Positions 14,818-22,285 of a DNA stretch of 24,579 bases are shown in pieces (the first letter of the stretch is position 1; every line of letters begins with the position of its first letter). Made by a program: the position numbers and the translations under genes. The notes beneath the pieces were generated by a model. The model was given only the letters and a program-made list of their open reading frames with translations, had not been told where the DNA came from and ran no database searches. The stretch is from the NCBI GenBank assembly GCA_947167435.1, contig CAMVIC010000003.1, forward strand, positions 1-24,579, in the 5' to 3' direction. This stretch comes from an uncultured Clostridia bacterium (GTDB lineage: Bacteria > Bacillota_A > Clostridia > Oscillospirales > Oscillospiraceae).

Positions 14818-16131
14818 ATGAAGCAAAAACGAATGATCGCTCTGGTTCTGCTGCTGGCCGCGCTGCTGACAGGCTGCGGGCAGGCAGGCGCCGCGTCATC
14901 GGCTGCAGCACCCACGGAGGCTCCTTCCCCCTCCCCCAGTCCGACGCCGGAGGTTCCGGTCTATCAGCATGAATACGCCCCCGACAGCCGGGAGCTCAGT
15001 CTGGACAGCGCCGACGCGGCGGACCTGATCGCCCAGGCGGCGCGCCTGACGCAGCTGCAGCGCATCACCCTGAACGACAACGTCACGGACCTGAGCACGG
15101 TTCAGGCCCTGCAGGCCGCCTTTCCCGAGGCCGAGGTCCGGTATACGGTCACGGTCTGCGGCAGCGACGTCTCCAGCACGGAGACCACGCTGGACCTGCA
15201 GAGGCTTTCCAGCGCCGACACGGACGCTGCGGTTCAGGCCCTGGCCCTGCTGCCGGGCATTCAGCGAATCCGCCTGTCCGGCGAGAGCATGAGCTTTGCG
15301 GACGTGGGCCGCTTTCAGGCGCTGCCCTCCGCCCCGGTGGTGGACTATCCCTTCACCCTGTACGAGATCGGCTTTTCCACCGCGGACGAATTCATGGACC
15401 TGAATAACGTGCGCATCTACGACCACGGCGAGGCCCTGCGCCAGGTGCTGCCCTATATGACCGCCTGCCGGCAGGTGGACATGGAAAACTGCGGCATCCC
15501 CGACGAGGAGATGGCCGCCCTGCGCTCCGATTTTCCCGATACCAAGATCGTCTGGCGCATCTGGTTTTCCATCTACAACTGCCGCACGGACGAGACGCGG
15601 ATTCTGGCCTCCATCCGCGGCATGTATCTGACCGCCGCCGCCTGCGAGGCGCTGAAATACTGCAACGAGGTCCGGTATCTGGACGTGGGCCACAACATCA
15701 TTGAAGACATCTCCTTCGTGTCTTACATGCCGGAGCTGGAGGTGGCCATCGTGGCCATCAACTACTGGAGCGACGCCACGCCCCTGGCAAGCTGCCCGAA
15801 GCTGGAATACCTGGAGATTTACAACACCAATTGCACCGACCTGACGCCGCTGGCAGGGCTTACAAACCTGAAGCACCTGAACCTGGGCTGGAACTATAAC
15901 CTGACCGATATCACCCCCCTCTACGGCCTCACCGGGCTGGAGCGGCTGTGGATTGGCAGCGTGCACAGTATTCCCCAGGAACAGCTGGATGAAATCCAAC
16001 GCCGCCTGCCCAATACCCGCATCAACATCACCACCCCCAACCCCACCGAAGAGGGCTGGCGGGACGATCCGCGCTACGACCTGCTCAGTGAGCAGCTGGG
16101 CTATAACCTGCCGGATCCCTACACTTACTGA
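14818..16131 (+). CDS. Leucine-rich-repeat lipoprotein
   Basis: The protein of about 437 residues has a short signal peptide with lipobox LTGC (Cys20) and a Ser/Pro/Thr spacer, so it should be attached to the outer face of the membrane. Residues about 280-380 hold recognisable leucine-rich repeats of the bacterial (internalin-like) type: LTPLAGLTNLKHLNLGWN and DITPLYGLTGLERLWIG. Shorter, degenerate LRR-like units occur earlier (LTQLQRITLNDNVTDLSTV near residue 76). Such repeats usually bind proteins. The start at 14818 has AGAGGAG 7 bases upstream, and there are 12 bases between this gene and the CotH gene. I infer a binding or scaffold role for the neighbouring surface enzymes. Confidence 0.88.
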   Translation: MKQKRMIALVLLLAALLTGCGQAGAASSAAAPTEAPSPSPSPTPEVPVYQHEYAPDSRELSLDSADAADLIAQAARLTQLQRITLNDNVTDLSTVQALQAAFPEAEVRYTVTVCGSDVSSTETTLDLQRLSSADTDAAVQALALLPGIQRIRLSGESMSFADVGRFQALPSAPVVDYPFTLYEIGFSTADEFMDLNNVRIYDHGEALRQVLPYMTACRQVDMENCGIPDEEMAALRSDFPDTKIVWRIWFSIYNCRTDETRILASIRGMYLTAAACEALKYCNEVRYLDVGHNIIEDISFVSYMPELEVAIVAINYWSDATPLASCPKLEYLEIYNTNCTDLTPLAGLTNLKHLNLGWNYNLTDITPLYGLTGLERLWIGSVHSIPQEQLDEIQRRLPNTRINITTPNPTEEGWRDDPRYDLLSEQLGYNLPDPYTY

Positions 16132-16145
16132 CGAGGTCATGCCCC

Positions 16146-17279
16146 ATGAATGAAAGTCATGCCGCTTCTGCGGCTCCCTCCGGGCGCAAAAAGACGCCGC
16201 TCTGGCTGCTGCTGCTCCTGGATCTTCTGCTGGCGGGCGCGCTGCTGTGCGTCTTCGCCCTGTTTCACCATGTAATCCCCTATACCCGCGGCGCTTCCCA
16301 GGGTCCCATCGGGACCATCCAGCGCCCGGCGGACCAGCCCTCCGGTCCGGTTGCGCTGGCCCAGGACGCGGAGAACGGCGGCAGCGAGGAGCCTGCACCG
16401 GAGCCGGAAACCGAGTCCGGCTATACGCCGATTGTTACGCCGAAACCCACCCCGGAGCCTACGCCCGAGCCCACGCCGGACACCCGCACCGAATGGCAGA
16501 AGAAATTCGCCGCCCACTTTACCGACGAGGTGGTGGTCACCGACCACTCCTACTCCAGCCCTCAGGTCTCCATCGACATCACCACCTATCAGGAAGTGAT
16601 CGACGGATATAACCAGGTATTCTATGTGGCGGATATCTACATCGCCCAGGTGGAGAATTTCCAGAGCTGGGCCGGCAACGGCAGCTTTACCAGCTATTTT
16701 GCCACGCCCATGGAGGAGCTGGCCCAGAGCTGCGACGCGCTGCTGGCCATCAACGGCGACTACTGCAACGCCCAGGTCCAGTGGGGCTTCTTCGTGCGAA
16801 ACGGCGAGCTGTACAACACCGATCAGACCCTCTGCGACATCTGCGTGCTCTACTATGACGGCACCATGGAGACCTACGACTGGCGGGACTACAAGGTGGA
16901 CGACATTCTCGCCCGCTCTCCCTATCAGGTCTGGAAGTTCGGCCCCCAGCTGCTGGATGAAAACGGCGATCCCCTGCCCTATTTCAACACCTCCGAGGCC
17001 ATCGCCATCGGCAACCCCCGCAGCGGCATCGGCTATTACGAGCCCGGCCACTACTGCTTTGTCACCTGCGACGGACGGCACGAGGAGTGGTCCCGGGGCC
17101 TGACCATCTCCCAGTACGCCCAGCTCTTCCACGACCTGGGCTGCAAGGTCGCCTATAACCTGGACGGCGGCGCCTCGGCCACCATGGCCTTTATGGGCAG
17201 CCTTTACAACCGGCAGAGCAGCGAACGAGACGTGGGCGACATCCTGATCATCAGGGAAGTCGGCCCCGCCGGGGCATAA
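16146..17279 (+). CDS. Second membrane-anchored NAGPA-domain (phosphodiester glycosidase) protein
   Basis: A 377-residue protein with a short cytoplasmic start (MNESHAASAAPSGRKK), one membrane helix (about 17-43) and a PTPEPTPEPTP spacer (about 100-111), followed by a NAGPA-type domain outside the membrane. The motifs are INGD (202-205), NPRSGIG (290-296) and NLDGGASATM (338-347), the same three as in the protein starting at 9416. The two domains are clearly related but diverged, so this is an old duplication or a separate recruitment, not a recent copy. The start at 16146 has GAGGT about 8 bases upstream and lies 14 bases after the LRR gene. Activity on surface glycan phosphodiesters is inferred from the family only. 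Confidence 0.9.
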   Translation: MNESHAASAAPSGRKKTPLWLLLLLDLLLAGALLCVFALFHHVIPYTRGASQGPIGTIQRPADQPSGPVALAQDAENGGSEEPAPEPETESGYTPIVTPKPTPEPTPEPTPDTRTEWQKKFAAHFTDEVVVTDHSYSSPQVSIDITTYQEVIDGYNQVFYVADIYIAQVENFQSWAGNGSFTSYFATPMEELAQSCDALLAINGDYCNAQVQWGFFVRNGELYNTDQTLCDICVLYYDGTMETYDWRDYKVDDILARSPYQVWKFGPQLLDENGDPLPYFNTSEAIAIGNPRSGIGYYEPGHYCFVTCDGRHEEWSRGLTISQYAQLFHDLGCKVAYNLDGGASATMAFMGSLYNRQSSERDVGDILIIREVGPAGA

Positions 17280-17291
17280 GGAGGCGAGCGC

Positions 17292-17489
17292 ATGAAATTT
17301 CTCGGACGCTTTCTCCCCCATCTGTCCCTGGCTCTGGCTCTGGGGCTCATCGTACTGGTCGTGCTGGACGGATATAATCCCATGATGGCCTTTCTCACCA
17401 GCCGGCCCTCCAAGATCTTCATGCTGGCGGTCTGCGTCAGCAGCGTCCTCGTGTCTCTGGTCTGCATTGTCCGGGACAGGCGGGAATAA
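17292..17489 (+). CDS. Small two-helix membrane protein (65 residues)
   Basis: The product has two predicted membrane helices (about residues 8-27 and 42-60), separated by a short polar turn (DGYNPM...SRPSK) and ending in RDRRE, which suggests both ends are cytoplasmic. AAGGAGG overlaps the stop codon of the previous gene and is 7 bases before this ATG, so translation is probably coupled. No family is recognised. As the last gene of the cluster it might be a membrane partner of the NAGPA or CotH proteins. Confidence 0.78.
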   Translation: MKFLGRFLPHLSLALALGLIVLVVLDGYNPMMAFLTSRPSKIFMLAVCVSSVLVSLVCIVRDRRE

Positions 17490-17501
17490 TGCTTTCCATC
17501 C

Positions 17502-17532
17502 GAAACAGGAGCGTATCTGACGCTCCTGTTTC
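17502..17532 (+). repeat. Left copy of the terminal hairpin
   Basis: GAAACAGGAGCG (17502-17513), loop TATCTGA, perfect complement at 17521-17532. It may also terminate the envelope-cluster transcript, starting 12 bases after the last stop codon. Confidence 0.8.
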
Positions 17533-17768
17533 AAGCTGTCGACAAAGCCGAATGGCTTTGCCGACAGAGGGGATGCAGCCTGCCGCGCGCACTCGCGCGG
17601 GGCGCTCGCACACTTGCAGGCTGAGAAGAGTTTTTTCCGAGGCGCATGTCCCCGGAAAAAACGATTCCAATTGATTTTTCGCCTGACCAGGCGAAAAACT
17701 CTGCGAGGCCTCTTGAATTTAGGTTTGTCTACAGTCTGAAACAGGAGCGTATCTGACGCTCCTGTTTT
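17502..17768. repeat. Hairpin-rich intergenic element with near-identical inverted ends (MITE-like)
   Basis: About 267 noncoding bases consist almost entirely of consecutive hairpins: 17502-17532, 17536-17567 (CTGTCG and CAAAGCC arms), 17576-17623 (CAGCCTGC arms enclosing CCGCGCG/CGCGCGG), 17631-17661 (TTTTTTCCG arms), 17675-17698 (11-base-pair arms, AC loop) and 17738-17768. The first and last are the same 12-base-pair-class hairpin with loop TATCTGA. Beyond them, TCAAGCTGTCGACAAA at the left matches the complement of TTTGTCTACAGTCTGA at the right with 3 mismatches, so the element has terminal inverted repeats of about 44 bases. No credible protein is encoded. It fills the gap between the envelope cluster and the acyltransferase gene. 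Confidence 0.8.
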
Positions 17769-17769
17769 T
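17738..17769 (+). repeat. Right copy of the terminal hairpin
   Basis: The same 30 bases as the left copy in the same orientation, including the loop, followed by extra T residues (CCTGTTTTTG). In plus-strand transcripts it resembles an intrinsic terminator. Confidence 0.8.
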
Positions 17770-17816
17770 GTTCGGGGCAAAAATCGAGAATTCTTTTCAT
17801 AATTTGTAGCTTTTTC

Positions 17817-17845
17817 TTGTAATTCCGGGGAACTTGTCGTACAAT
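17817..17845 (+). promoter_or_regulatory. Promoter of the acyltransferase / acyl-CoA synthetase pair
   Basis: TTGTAA (17817-17822), 17-base spacer, TACAAT (17840-17845). It lies 33 bases before the ATG at 17879 and just outside the repeat element. Confidence 0.75.
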
Positions 17846-17878
17846 AGGTGCGATATTCTGAACCATCAGGAGGCTTAC

Positions 17879-18769
17879 ATGAGCCAGGAACACAAGAGAC
17901 GCCTGGGCGACCGCCGGGACGGCCGCTGGGTCCGGGACGTGCCCGGACTGACCACGGTGATGATGCACATCATGCCCTACCGCACCGACGCAGAGGTGTA
18001 TCTGAACGATAAAATCGACGTGACGGAGCTGCTGCAGTATCTGGAAAAGAAAAACGCCTCTCACCCGGATTACAAGACCACCGTCTTTCACTGCTTCATC
18101 GTGGCCATCGCCCGGATGATCCGGGAGCGGCCCAAGATGAACCGCTTCATCCAGGGCCGGCGGATGTATGAGCGCAACGAGATCAGCCTGAGCTTCGTCG
18201 CCAAGCGCCGCTTTACCGACCACGCGGAGGAGGCCCTCATGTTCTTCACCCCCACCGGGGAGGATACGCTGGATACGCTCAGCTACCGCATCGCCGGCCA
18301 GGTGAGAGAGACCAAGAAGAGCGAGCACTCCACCGGCGGCATCGACTCGGTGATCGACGGCTTTGCCAAGATTCCCCGTCTGCTGCTGATGCTGGCCCTT
18401 CGCATCGTCCGCTATCTGGACTTCTGGGGCGTCAATCCCAAGTTCCTCACCGACGGAGACACCAACTATTCCACCGTGCTGCTGTCGAATCTGGGCAGCA
18501 TCCAGGGCCCCGCGGTCTATCACCACCTGAACAACTACGGCACCAACAGCATCATGGTCACCATCGGCACCATCCACAAGGAGGAGCTGGTCATGCCCGA
18601 CGGCAGCAAGCAGATCCGGGACGTGGTGGAAATCGGCGCCACGCTGGACGAGCGCATTGCCGACGGCTTCTACTTTGTGCGCAGCCTCAAGCTGGTCAAG
18701 CACATCTTCGCTCACCCCGAGCTGCTGGATCAGCCCCTGGGCCAGCCCAGCAACTTTGATTTCAAGTAA
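17879..18769 (+). CDS. 2-oxoacid dehydrogenase E2-type acyltransferase homologue, catalytic His replaced
   Basis: The 296-residue protein covers only the trimeric catalytic domain of the E2/chloramphenicol acetyltransferase fold; there is no lipoyl or E1-binding domain. Family-like elements are the helix FHCFIVAIARMIRERPKMNRFI, the strand STVLLSNLGSIQG and the C-terminal LDERIADGFYFV. In active E2 enzymes the last motif reads DHRxxDG with a catalytic His; here residue 258 is Glu (D257, E258, R259, D262, G263). A different chemistry or a structural role is therefore likely. AGGAGG at 17868-17873 supports the start. It is followed 20 bases later by an acyl-CoA synthetase, suggesting that the pair handles an activated acyl group. 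No E1 or E3 gene is nearby, so it is not part of a pyruvate dehydrogenase complex. Confidence 0.85.
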   Translation: MSQEHKRRLGDRRDGRWVRDVPGLTTVMMHIMPYRTDAEVYLNDKIDVTELLQYLEKKNASHPDYKTTVFHCFIVAIARMIRERPKMNRFIQGRRMYERNEISLSFVAKRRFTDHAEEALMFFTPTGEDTLDTLSYRIAGQVRETKKSEHSTGGIDSVIDGFAKIPRLLLMLALRIVRYLDFWGVNPKFLTDGDTNYSTVLLSNLGSIQGPAVYHHLNNYGTNSIMVTIGTIHKEELVMPDGSKQIRDVVEIGATLDERIADGFYFVRSLKLVKHIFAHPELLDQPLGQPSNFDFK

Positions 18770-18789
18770 GGAAGAAGGAAACAAAAGGA

Positions 18790-20532
18790 ATGGACACCAT
18801 TACCGCCAGAACCCCCTGGGCCGCCCATCTGGGGGAAGTCCCCCTGCACCTGGATTATTTTGACGGCTCCATGTTCGAGGCCGTTGCCAAAATCGCCCGG
18901 CAGTACCCGAACAACGTGGCCTTTGATTTTATCGGAAAATCCACCACCTACAAAACCCTGGTGGCGGAGATCGAGCGCTGCGCCCGGGCCCTGAGCGCCA
19001 TCGGCGTCGGCGAGGGCGACAAGGTCACCATCGCCATGCCCAACTGCCCCCAGGCCATCTATCTGTTTTACGCGGTAAACCTGGTAGGCGGCATCGCCAA
19101 CATGATTCACCCCCTCTCCGCAGAGAAGGAGATCGAGTTCTATCTCAACGAGTCGGAAAGCCGCACCGCCGTCACGCTGGAGCAGTTTTACGGCAAGTTC
19201 GCCGGCATCCGCGGCAACACCCAGGTGGAGAATCTGATCCTTGCCCGGGTGGAGGACGCCCTCAGCCCGGCCAAGCGGCTGCTTTACCCCATCAAGCAGA
19301 GCATCGACGCCGCCAAAAAGCACCGCCCCCTGCCTCCCAAGGTGGACCGGGATGAGCCGGTGCTGTTCTGGAAGGACTTTCTGGCCCGGGGCGAGCGCAA
19401 GACTCTGGTGCGCGCCGTGCGCAAGGGACCGGACCCCGCCGTCATCCTCTACTCCGGCGGCACCACCGGCACCACAAAGGGCATCGTTCTCACCAACAAG
19501 AACTTCAACGCCCTCTCCCAGCAGATCATCGCCACCAACCCCATGTTCCGGGTGGGCGACAAAATGCTCTCCGCCATGCCGCTGTTCCACGGCTTCGGCC
19601 TGGGCGTGTGCATCCACTCCATGCTGGCCCAGGGCGGCCGCTGCATCCTGATCCCCCAGTTTGACGCCAAGAGCTACGCCCGGGACATCGTCAAAAACCG
19701 CTGCAACTTCATCGCAGGCGTGCCCACCCTGTATGAGGCGCTGCTGCGGCTTAAGAGCATGGACGGCGCGGACCTCAGCTGTCTGAAGGGCGTGTTCTCC
19801 GGCGGCGACAGCCTGTCCATCGAGCTGAAAAAGAAGTTCGACAAATTCCTGTACGACCACAAGGCCACCATCCAGGTGCGGGAGGGCTACGGCACCACCG
19901 AGACCGTCACCGCCTGCTGCCTGACCCCGCCCCACATGTACAAGGAGGGCAGCATCGGCCTTCCCTTCCCCGACACCTATATCAAGATCGTCGCCCCCGG
20001 CACCAGCCGGGAGCTGCCCTACGGGCAGGAGGGTGAAATCCTGCTGGCCGGTCCCACGGTCATGAAGGAGTATATGAAGCACCCGGAGGAAACCGACCGG
20101 ACCCTGCGCCGCCACAGCGACGGCCTCACCTGGGTCTATACCGGGGACCTGGGCACCATGGACGAGGAGGGCTTTATCTACTTCAAGGGCCGCGCCAAGC
20201 GGATGATCGTCTCTTCCGGCTATAACGTGTATCCCGGCCAGATCGAAAACATTCTGGACGCCCACGAAAAGGTGCAGATGAGCTGCGTCATCGGCGTGCC
20301 GGATCCCTACAAGATGCAGAAGGTCAAGGCCTTCGTAAAGCTGGTCCCCGGCGTCCCCGCCAACGACGCCACCCGGAAGGAGCTGATGGACTACTGCCGC
20401 AGGCACATCGCCAAATACGCCATGCCCTACGACATTGAGTTCAAAGAAGACATGCCCAAGACTCTGGTGGGCAAGGTGGCCTACCGGGTTCTGGAGGAAG
20501 AGGAACTGGCCAGGGCCGCAGGCGAAAACTGA
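18790..20532 (+). CDS. AMP-dependent acyl-CoA synthetase / ligase
   Basis: A 580-residue ANL-superfamily enzyme that adenylates a carboxylic acid with ATP and transfers the acyl group to CoA or another thiol. Motifs in order: the P-loop-like YSGGTTGTTKG (about 221-231), GYGTTET (about 366-372), YTGDLG (about 451), GRAKRMIVSSGYNVYPGQIE (about 467-486) and the catalytic Lys562 in LVGKVAYR. Length and domain order are complete and normal for medium- or long-chain acyl-CoA ligases; the acid substrate is unknown. The start at 18790 has a purine-rich region with GAAGAAGGA about 10 bases upstream. It is most likely co-transcribed with the E2-like gene. Confidence 0.94.
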   Translation: MDTITARTPWAAHLGEVPLHLDYFDGSMFEAVAKIARQYPNNVAFDFIGKSTTYKTLVAEIERCARALSAIGVGEGDKVTIAMPNCPQAIYLFYAVNLVGGIANMIHPLSAEKEIEFYLNESESRTAVTLEQFYGKFAGIRGNTQVENLILARVEDALSPAKRLLYPIKQSIDAAKKHRPLPPKVDRDEPVLFWKDFLARGERKTLVRAVRKGPDPAVILYSGGTTGTTKGIVLTNKNFNALSQQIIATNPMFRVGDKMLSAMPLFHGFGLGVCIHSMLAQGGRCILIPQFDAKSYARDIVKNRCNFIAGVPTLYEALLRLKSMDGADLSCLKGVFSGGDSLSIELKKKFDKFLYDHKATIQVREGYGTTETVTACCLTPPHMYKEGSIGLPFPDTYIKIVAPGTSRELPYGQEGEILLAGPTVMKEYMKHPEETDRTLRRHSDGLTWVYTGDLGTMDEEGFIYFKGRAKRMIVSSGYNVYPGQIENILDAHEKVQMSCVIGVPDPYKMQKVKAFVKLVPGVPANDATRKELMDYCRRHIAKYAMPYDIEFKEDMPKTLVGKVAYRVLEEEELARAAGEN

Positions 20533-20558
20533 TATTTCCCGAAAAACGGGAACAAAAA

Positions 20559-20589
20559 CTGTCCGGAGTGCGTCCAAGCCTCCGGACAG
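20559..20589. terminator. Hairpin after the acyl-CoA synthetase gene
   Basis: Perfect 10-base-pair stem (CTGTCCGGAG at 20559-20568 with CTCCGGACAG at 20580-20589). The T run is better on the minus strand than on the plus strand, where AAAATATTT follows, so as a plus-strand terminator it is uncertain. A smaller CCCG/CGGG hairpin precedes it at 20538-20550. Confidence 0.5.
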
Positions 20590-20607
20590 AAAATATTTCT
20601 GGCCTTT

Positions 20608-20628
20608 CCCCGGATCCGGGGTTATAAT
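20608..20628 (+). promoter_or_regulatory. -10 box with an adjacent palindrome
   Basis: A perfect TATAAT at 20623-20628 has no good -35 box at 17 bases. Directly before it is a perfect 14-base palindrome, CCCCGGATCCGGGG (20608-20621), which could be an operator or activator site for the following gene. Confidence 0.5.
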
Positions 20629-20670
20629 ATGATTGTAAGCATACTTTTACGGTAAGAAAGGAGGTCCGGG

Positions 20671-21522
20671 ATGAATCAGGAAGAACTTCTCCGCTCCTCT
20701 CAGGAAGCGCTCGACAAAGAGCGGGAAAAGGAGAAAGCGAAGGAGCGCAAGCGCCGGGCCGCGGCTGCGGGCGTGGCCGTGGTCGCGTCGGCCAGTCTGG
20801 TCGTGGGCGGCCTGTTCAACTCCCCTTCCGCCCTGCTGGAGGACCAGGACCTGCTCCCCGCGGTGGTATATAACGACAACGACAGCGACGATCTGGACAG
20901 CAGCGGTGACGACGGCGTCAGCGACGAAGACGAGGGCTCCGGCGTGGACGAGGAGGAAGCGGTCTCCGGCGTCCGGGCCGGACTGCGGCAGCGGATTCTG
21001 CAGCTGCCGTACGCGGTGCGTCTGCTGGTGATTCTTCCCCTCTGGGCCCTGGGCTTCGGCATCCTCAGCGCCGCCACGGCCCTGTGGTCGGCGGTACTCT
21101 CCCCGGTGCTGGCCAAGGCGCTGGGCTGGCTGTGCCTGCTGGGCGCGCTGGTGGGCGCTTTCCTGCTGGCCGGGAAAAGCATTTTCCCGGACCTGCCCAT
21201 CCGGAAGATTCTCAACAAGCGCAGCCTCATCGGTCTGATTCTGGGCTCGGTTCTGCTGGGCACGGCGGATCTGGTGGCGCCGCTGGTCTGGGTGGACTAT
21301 GTGCGCATCGAGGCCATCGTACGCATCTGCGGCGTGGGCCTGGTGCTTGCCGGCACCACGATTGCCTTTGTCCGGCGGGAGCACAAGCGGCGCAAGGCGC
21401 TGCCCCCGGTGGAGGCCGAAGCAGCGGAGGAGCCGGAGGAGACCGAGCCCAAGCCCCTGACCCGGGAGGATATCCTGGCCATCGCCGACAGCGTAAGTCC
21501 CCGCGCCCGCCACTCGGCGTAA
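20671..21522 (+). CDS. Multi-pass membrane protein of unknown function (283 residues)
   Basis: I do not recognise the family. Residues 1-30 are a charged, probably coiled-coil helix (EELLRSSQEALDKEREKEKAK). A first membrane helix (about 32-50) is followed by a very acidic segment rich in Asp, Ser and Glu (about 68-98), then about four further hydrophobic helices (about 112-137, 140-165, 182-205, 212-232) and a charged, acidic C-terminal tail ending in ARHSA. A strong AAAGGAGGT lies 6 bases before the ATG. It is a single-gene unit with a -10 box upstream and a strong terminator downstream. The acidic segment might bind cations or a basic partner; nothing in the context tells more. Confidence 0.8.
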   Translation: MNQEELLRSSQEALDKEREKEKAKERKRRAAAAGVAVVASASLVVGGLFNSPSALLEDQDLLPAVVYNDNDSDDLDSSGDDGVSDEDEGSGVDEEEAVSGVRAGLRQRILQLPYAVRLLVILPLWALGFGILSAATALWSAVLSPVLAKALGWLCLLGALVGAFLLAGKSIFPDLPIRKILNKRSLIGLILGSVLLGTADLVAPLVWVDYVRIEAIVRICGVGLVLAGTTIAFVRREHKRRKALPPVEAEAAEEPEETEPKPLTREDILAIADSVSPRARHSA

Positions 21523-21533
21523 ATCCATCCTGC

Positions 21534-21574
21534 AAAACAGCACCCCTGACTTCCCGTCAAGGGTGCTGTTTTTT
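21534..21574. terminator. Bidirectional terminator between convergent genes
   Basis: AAAACAGCACCC (21534-21545) pairs with GGGTGCTGTTTT (21561-21572), with an inner TGAC/GTCA stem and loop TTCCC. A and T runs lie on both sides, so it serves the membrane-protein gene and the convergent macro-domain gene, whose stop codon it overlaps. Confidence 0.92.
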
Positions 21575-22280
21575 ACCAATCCACTTCGTCGTAAATCCGG
21601 CGCAGCCGCTGGATTTCCTCCGGGGGCAGCGGCGGCTGCAGGGGGTTGTTGCCTTCCCGGTAGCAGGCCTCGAAATAAGGGATTACCGAGACCTCCCGCA
21701 GCTCCCGCCGCAGGTCCACCCGGGCGAAGAGTCCGCTGTCCAGCGCAAAAATCGCATGGTCCCGGTAGTACCCGATATAGGAGACGATCTCCGGCTTGCG
21801 GTACTCCCCCCGCCCCAGGCGCAGCAGCGCCTCCGAATCCGCGGCGAACACCACCTCCAGCTCACGGCGCCGGGCGGCCTGCCGGGCAATATGCACCGCG
21901 TCCTCCTGCGGGAACCGGTAGCCCATGGCGGAGAGGAAAGGCATAACCACCCGGCGGCAACCCAGCTGCTCTGCCAGGTCAAAGCTGCTCTCATAGCAGC
22001 GGTGCAGCATGAGCAGCTCGTTTGCCTTTCCGGTCAGCCAGCGGGGCACCGCCGTGATGAGCAGATGCCGGAAGGGCAGGCCGCAGGGGTCCAACTCCGC
22101 GCTGCTGCCGATGGGGAGAAACCGCTTTTCCCGCAGTGCCTGCCGAAGTGCCTCGCCCCCGACCTCCGCCAAACGGCGGCAGGCCAACCCGTCGCTGACG
22201 CTGAGGGAGATCTCCACGGGCAGCACCGCAGCGTCCGCCGGGATGCGGAGAATATCCTGTTCGCTTACCGAAAACGCCAT
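21573..22280 (-). CDS. Divergent macro-domain protein
   Basis: The 235-residue cytoplasmic protein resembles a macro domain, the fold that binds or hydrolyses ADP-ribose and related nucleotides. Visible signs are the opening strand ILRIPADAAVLPV (compare I..DaIV), a segment LLITAVPRW at 73-81 matching the strand usually read as 'ivHav.P', the helix ELLMLHRCYESSFDLAEQLGC (about 88-108), and VVMPFLSAMGYRFPQEDA (111-128), which corresponds to the 'iafP.i.tG.yg.P' phosphate loop. The usual NAAN motif is absent, so catalysis on ADP-ribose is doubtful. It is the last gene of a minus-strand run, 5 bases after the HD-domain gene, whose last codons hold its ribosome binding site (GAGAGG). Confidence 0.75.
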   Translation of the reverse strand: MAFSVSEQDILRIPADAAVLPVEISLSVSDGLACRRLAEVGGEALRQALREKRFLPIGSSAELDPCGLPFRHLLITAVPRWLTGKANELLMLHRCYESSFDLAEQLGCRRVVMPFLSAMGYRFPQEDAVHIARQAARRRELEVVFAADSEALLRLGRGEYRKPEIVSYIGYYRDHAIFALDSGLFARVDLRRELREVSVIPYFEACYREGNNPLQPPLPPEEIQRLRRIYDEVDW

Positions 22281-22285
22281 CTGCT

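Noticed and set aside
9416..17489. Ordinary capsule or teichoic acid synthesis locus
   Set aside because: No glycosyltransferase, flippase, polymerase or sugar-nucleotide gene is present among the six genes.
17437..17674. Small proteins in either strand of the hairpin element
   Set aside because: The frames exist only because the stems are GC-rich; no ribosome binding site or domain is seen, and the sequence is better explained as a structured repeat.
17502..17768. CRISPR array
   Set aside because: The two 30-base repeats are hairpins about 236 bases apart with other hairpins between them; there is no regular spacing and no cas gene.
16137..17780. Minus-strand open frame running from the hairpin element into the second NAGPA gene
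   Set aside because: Its first part is translation of the repeat element and the rest is antisense to a well-supported gene.
17879..18769. Subunit of a pyruvate or branched-chain dehydrogenase complex
   Set aside because: No lipoyl or peripheral-subunit-binding domain, catalytic His missing, and no E1 or E3 gene nearby.
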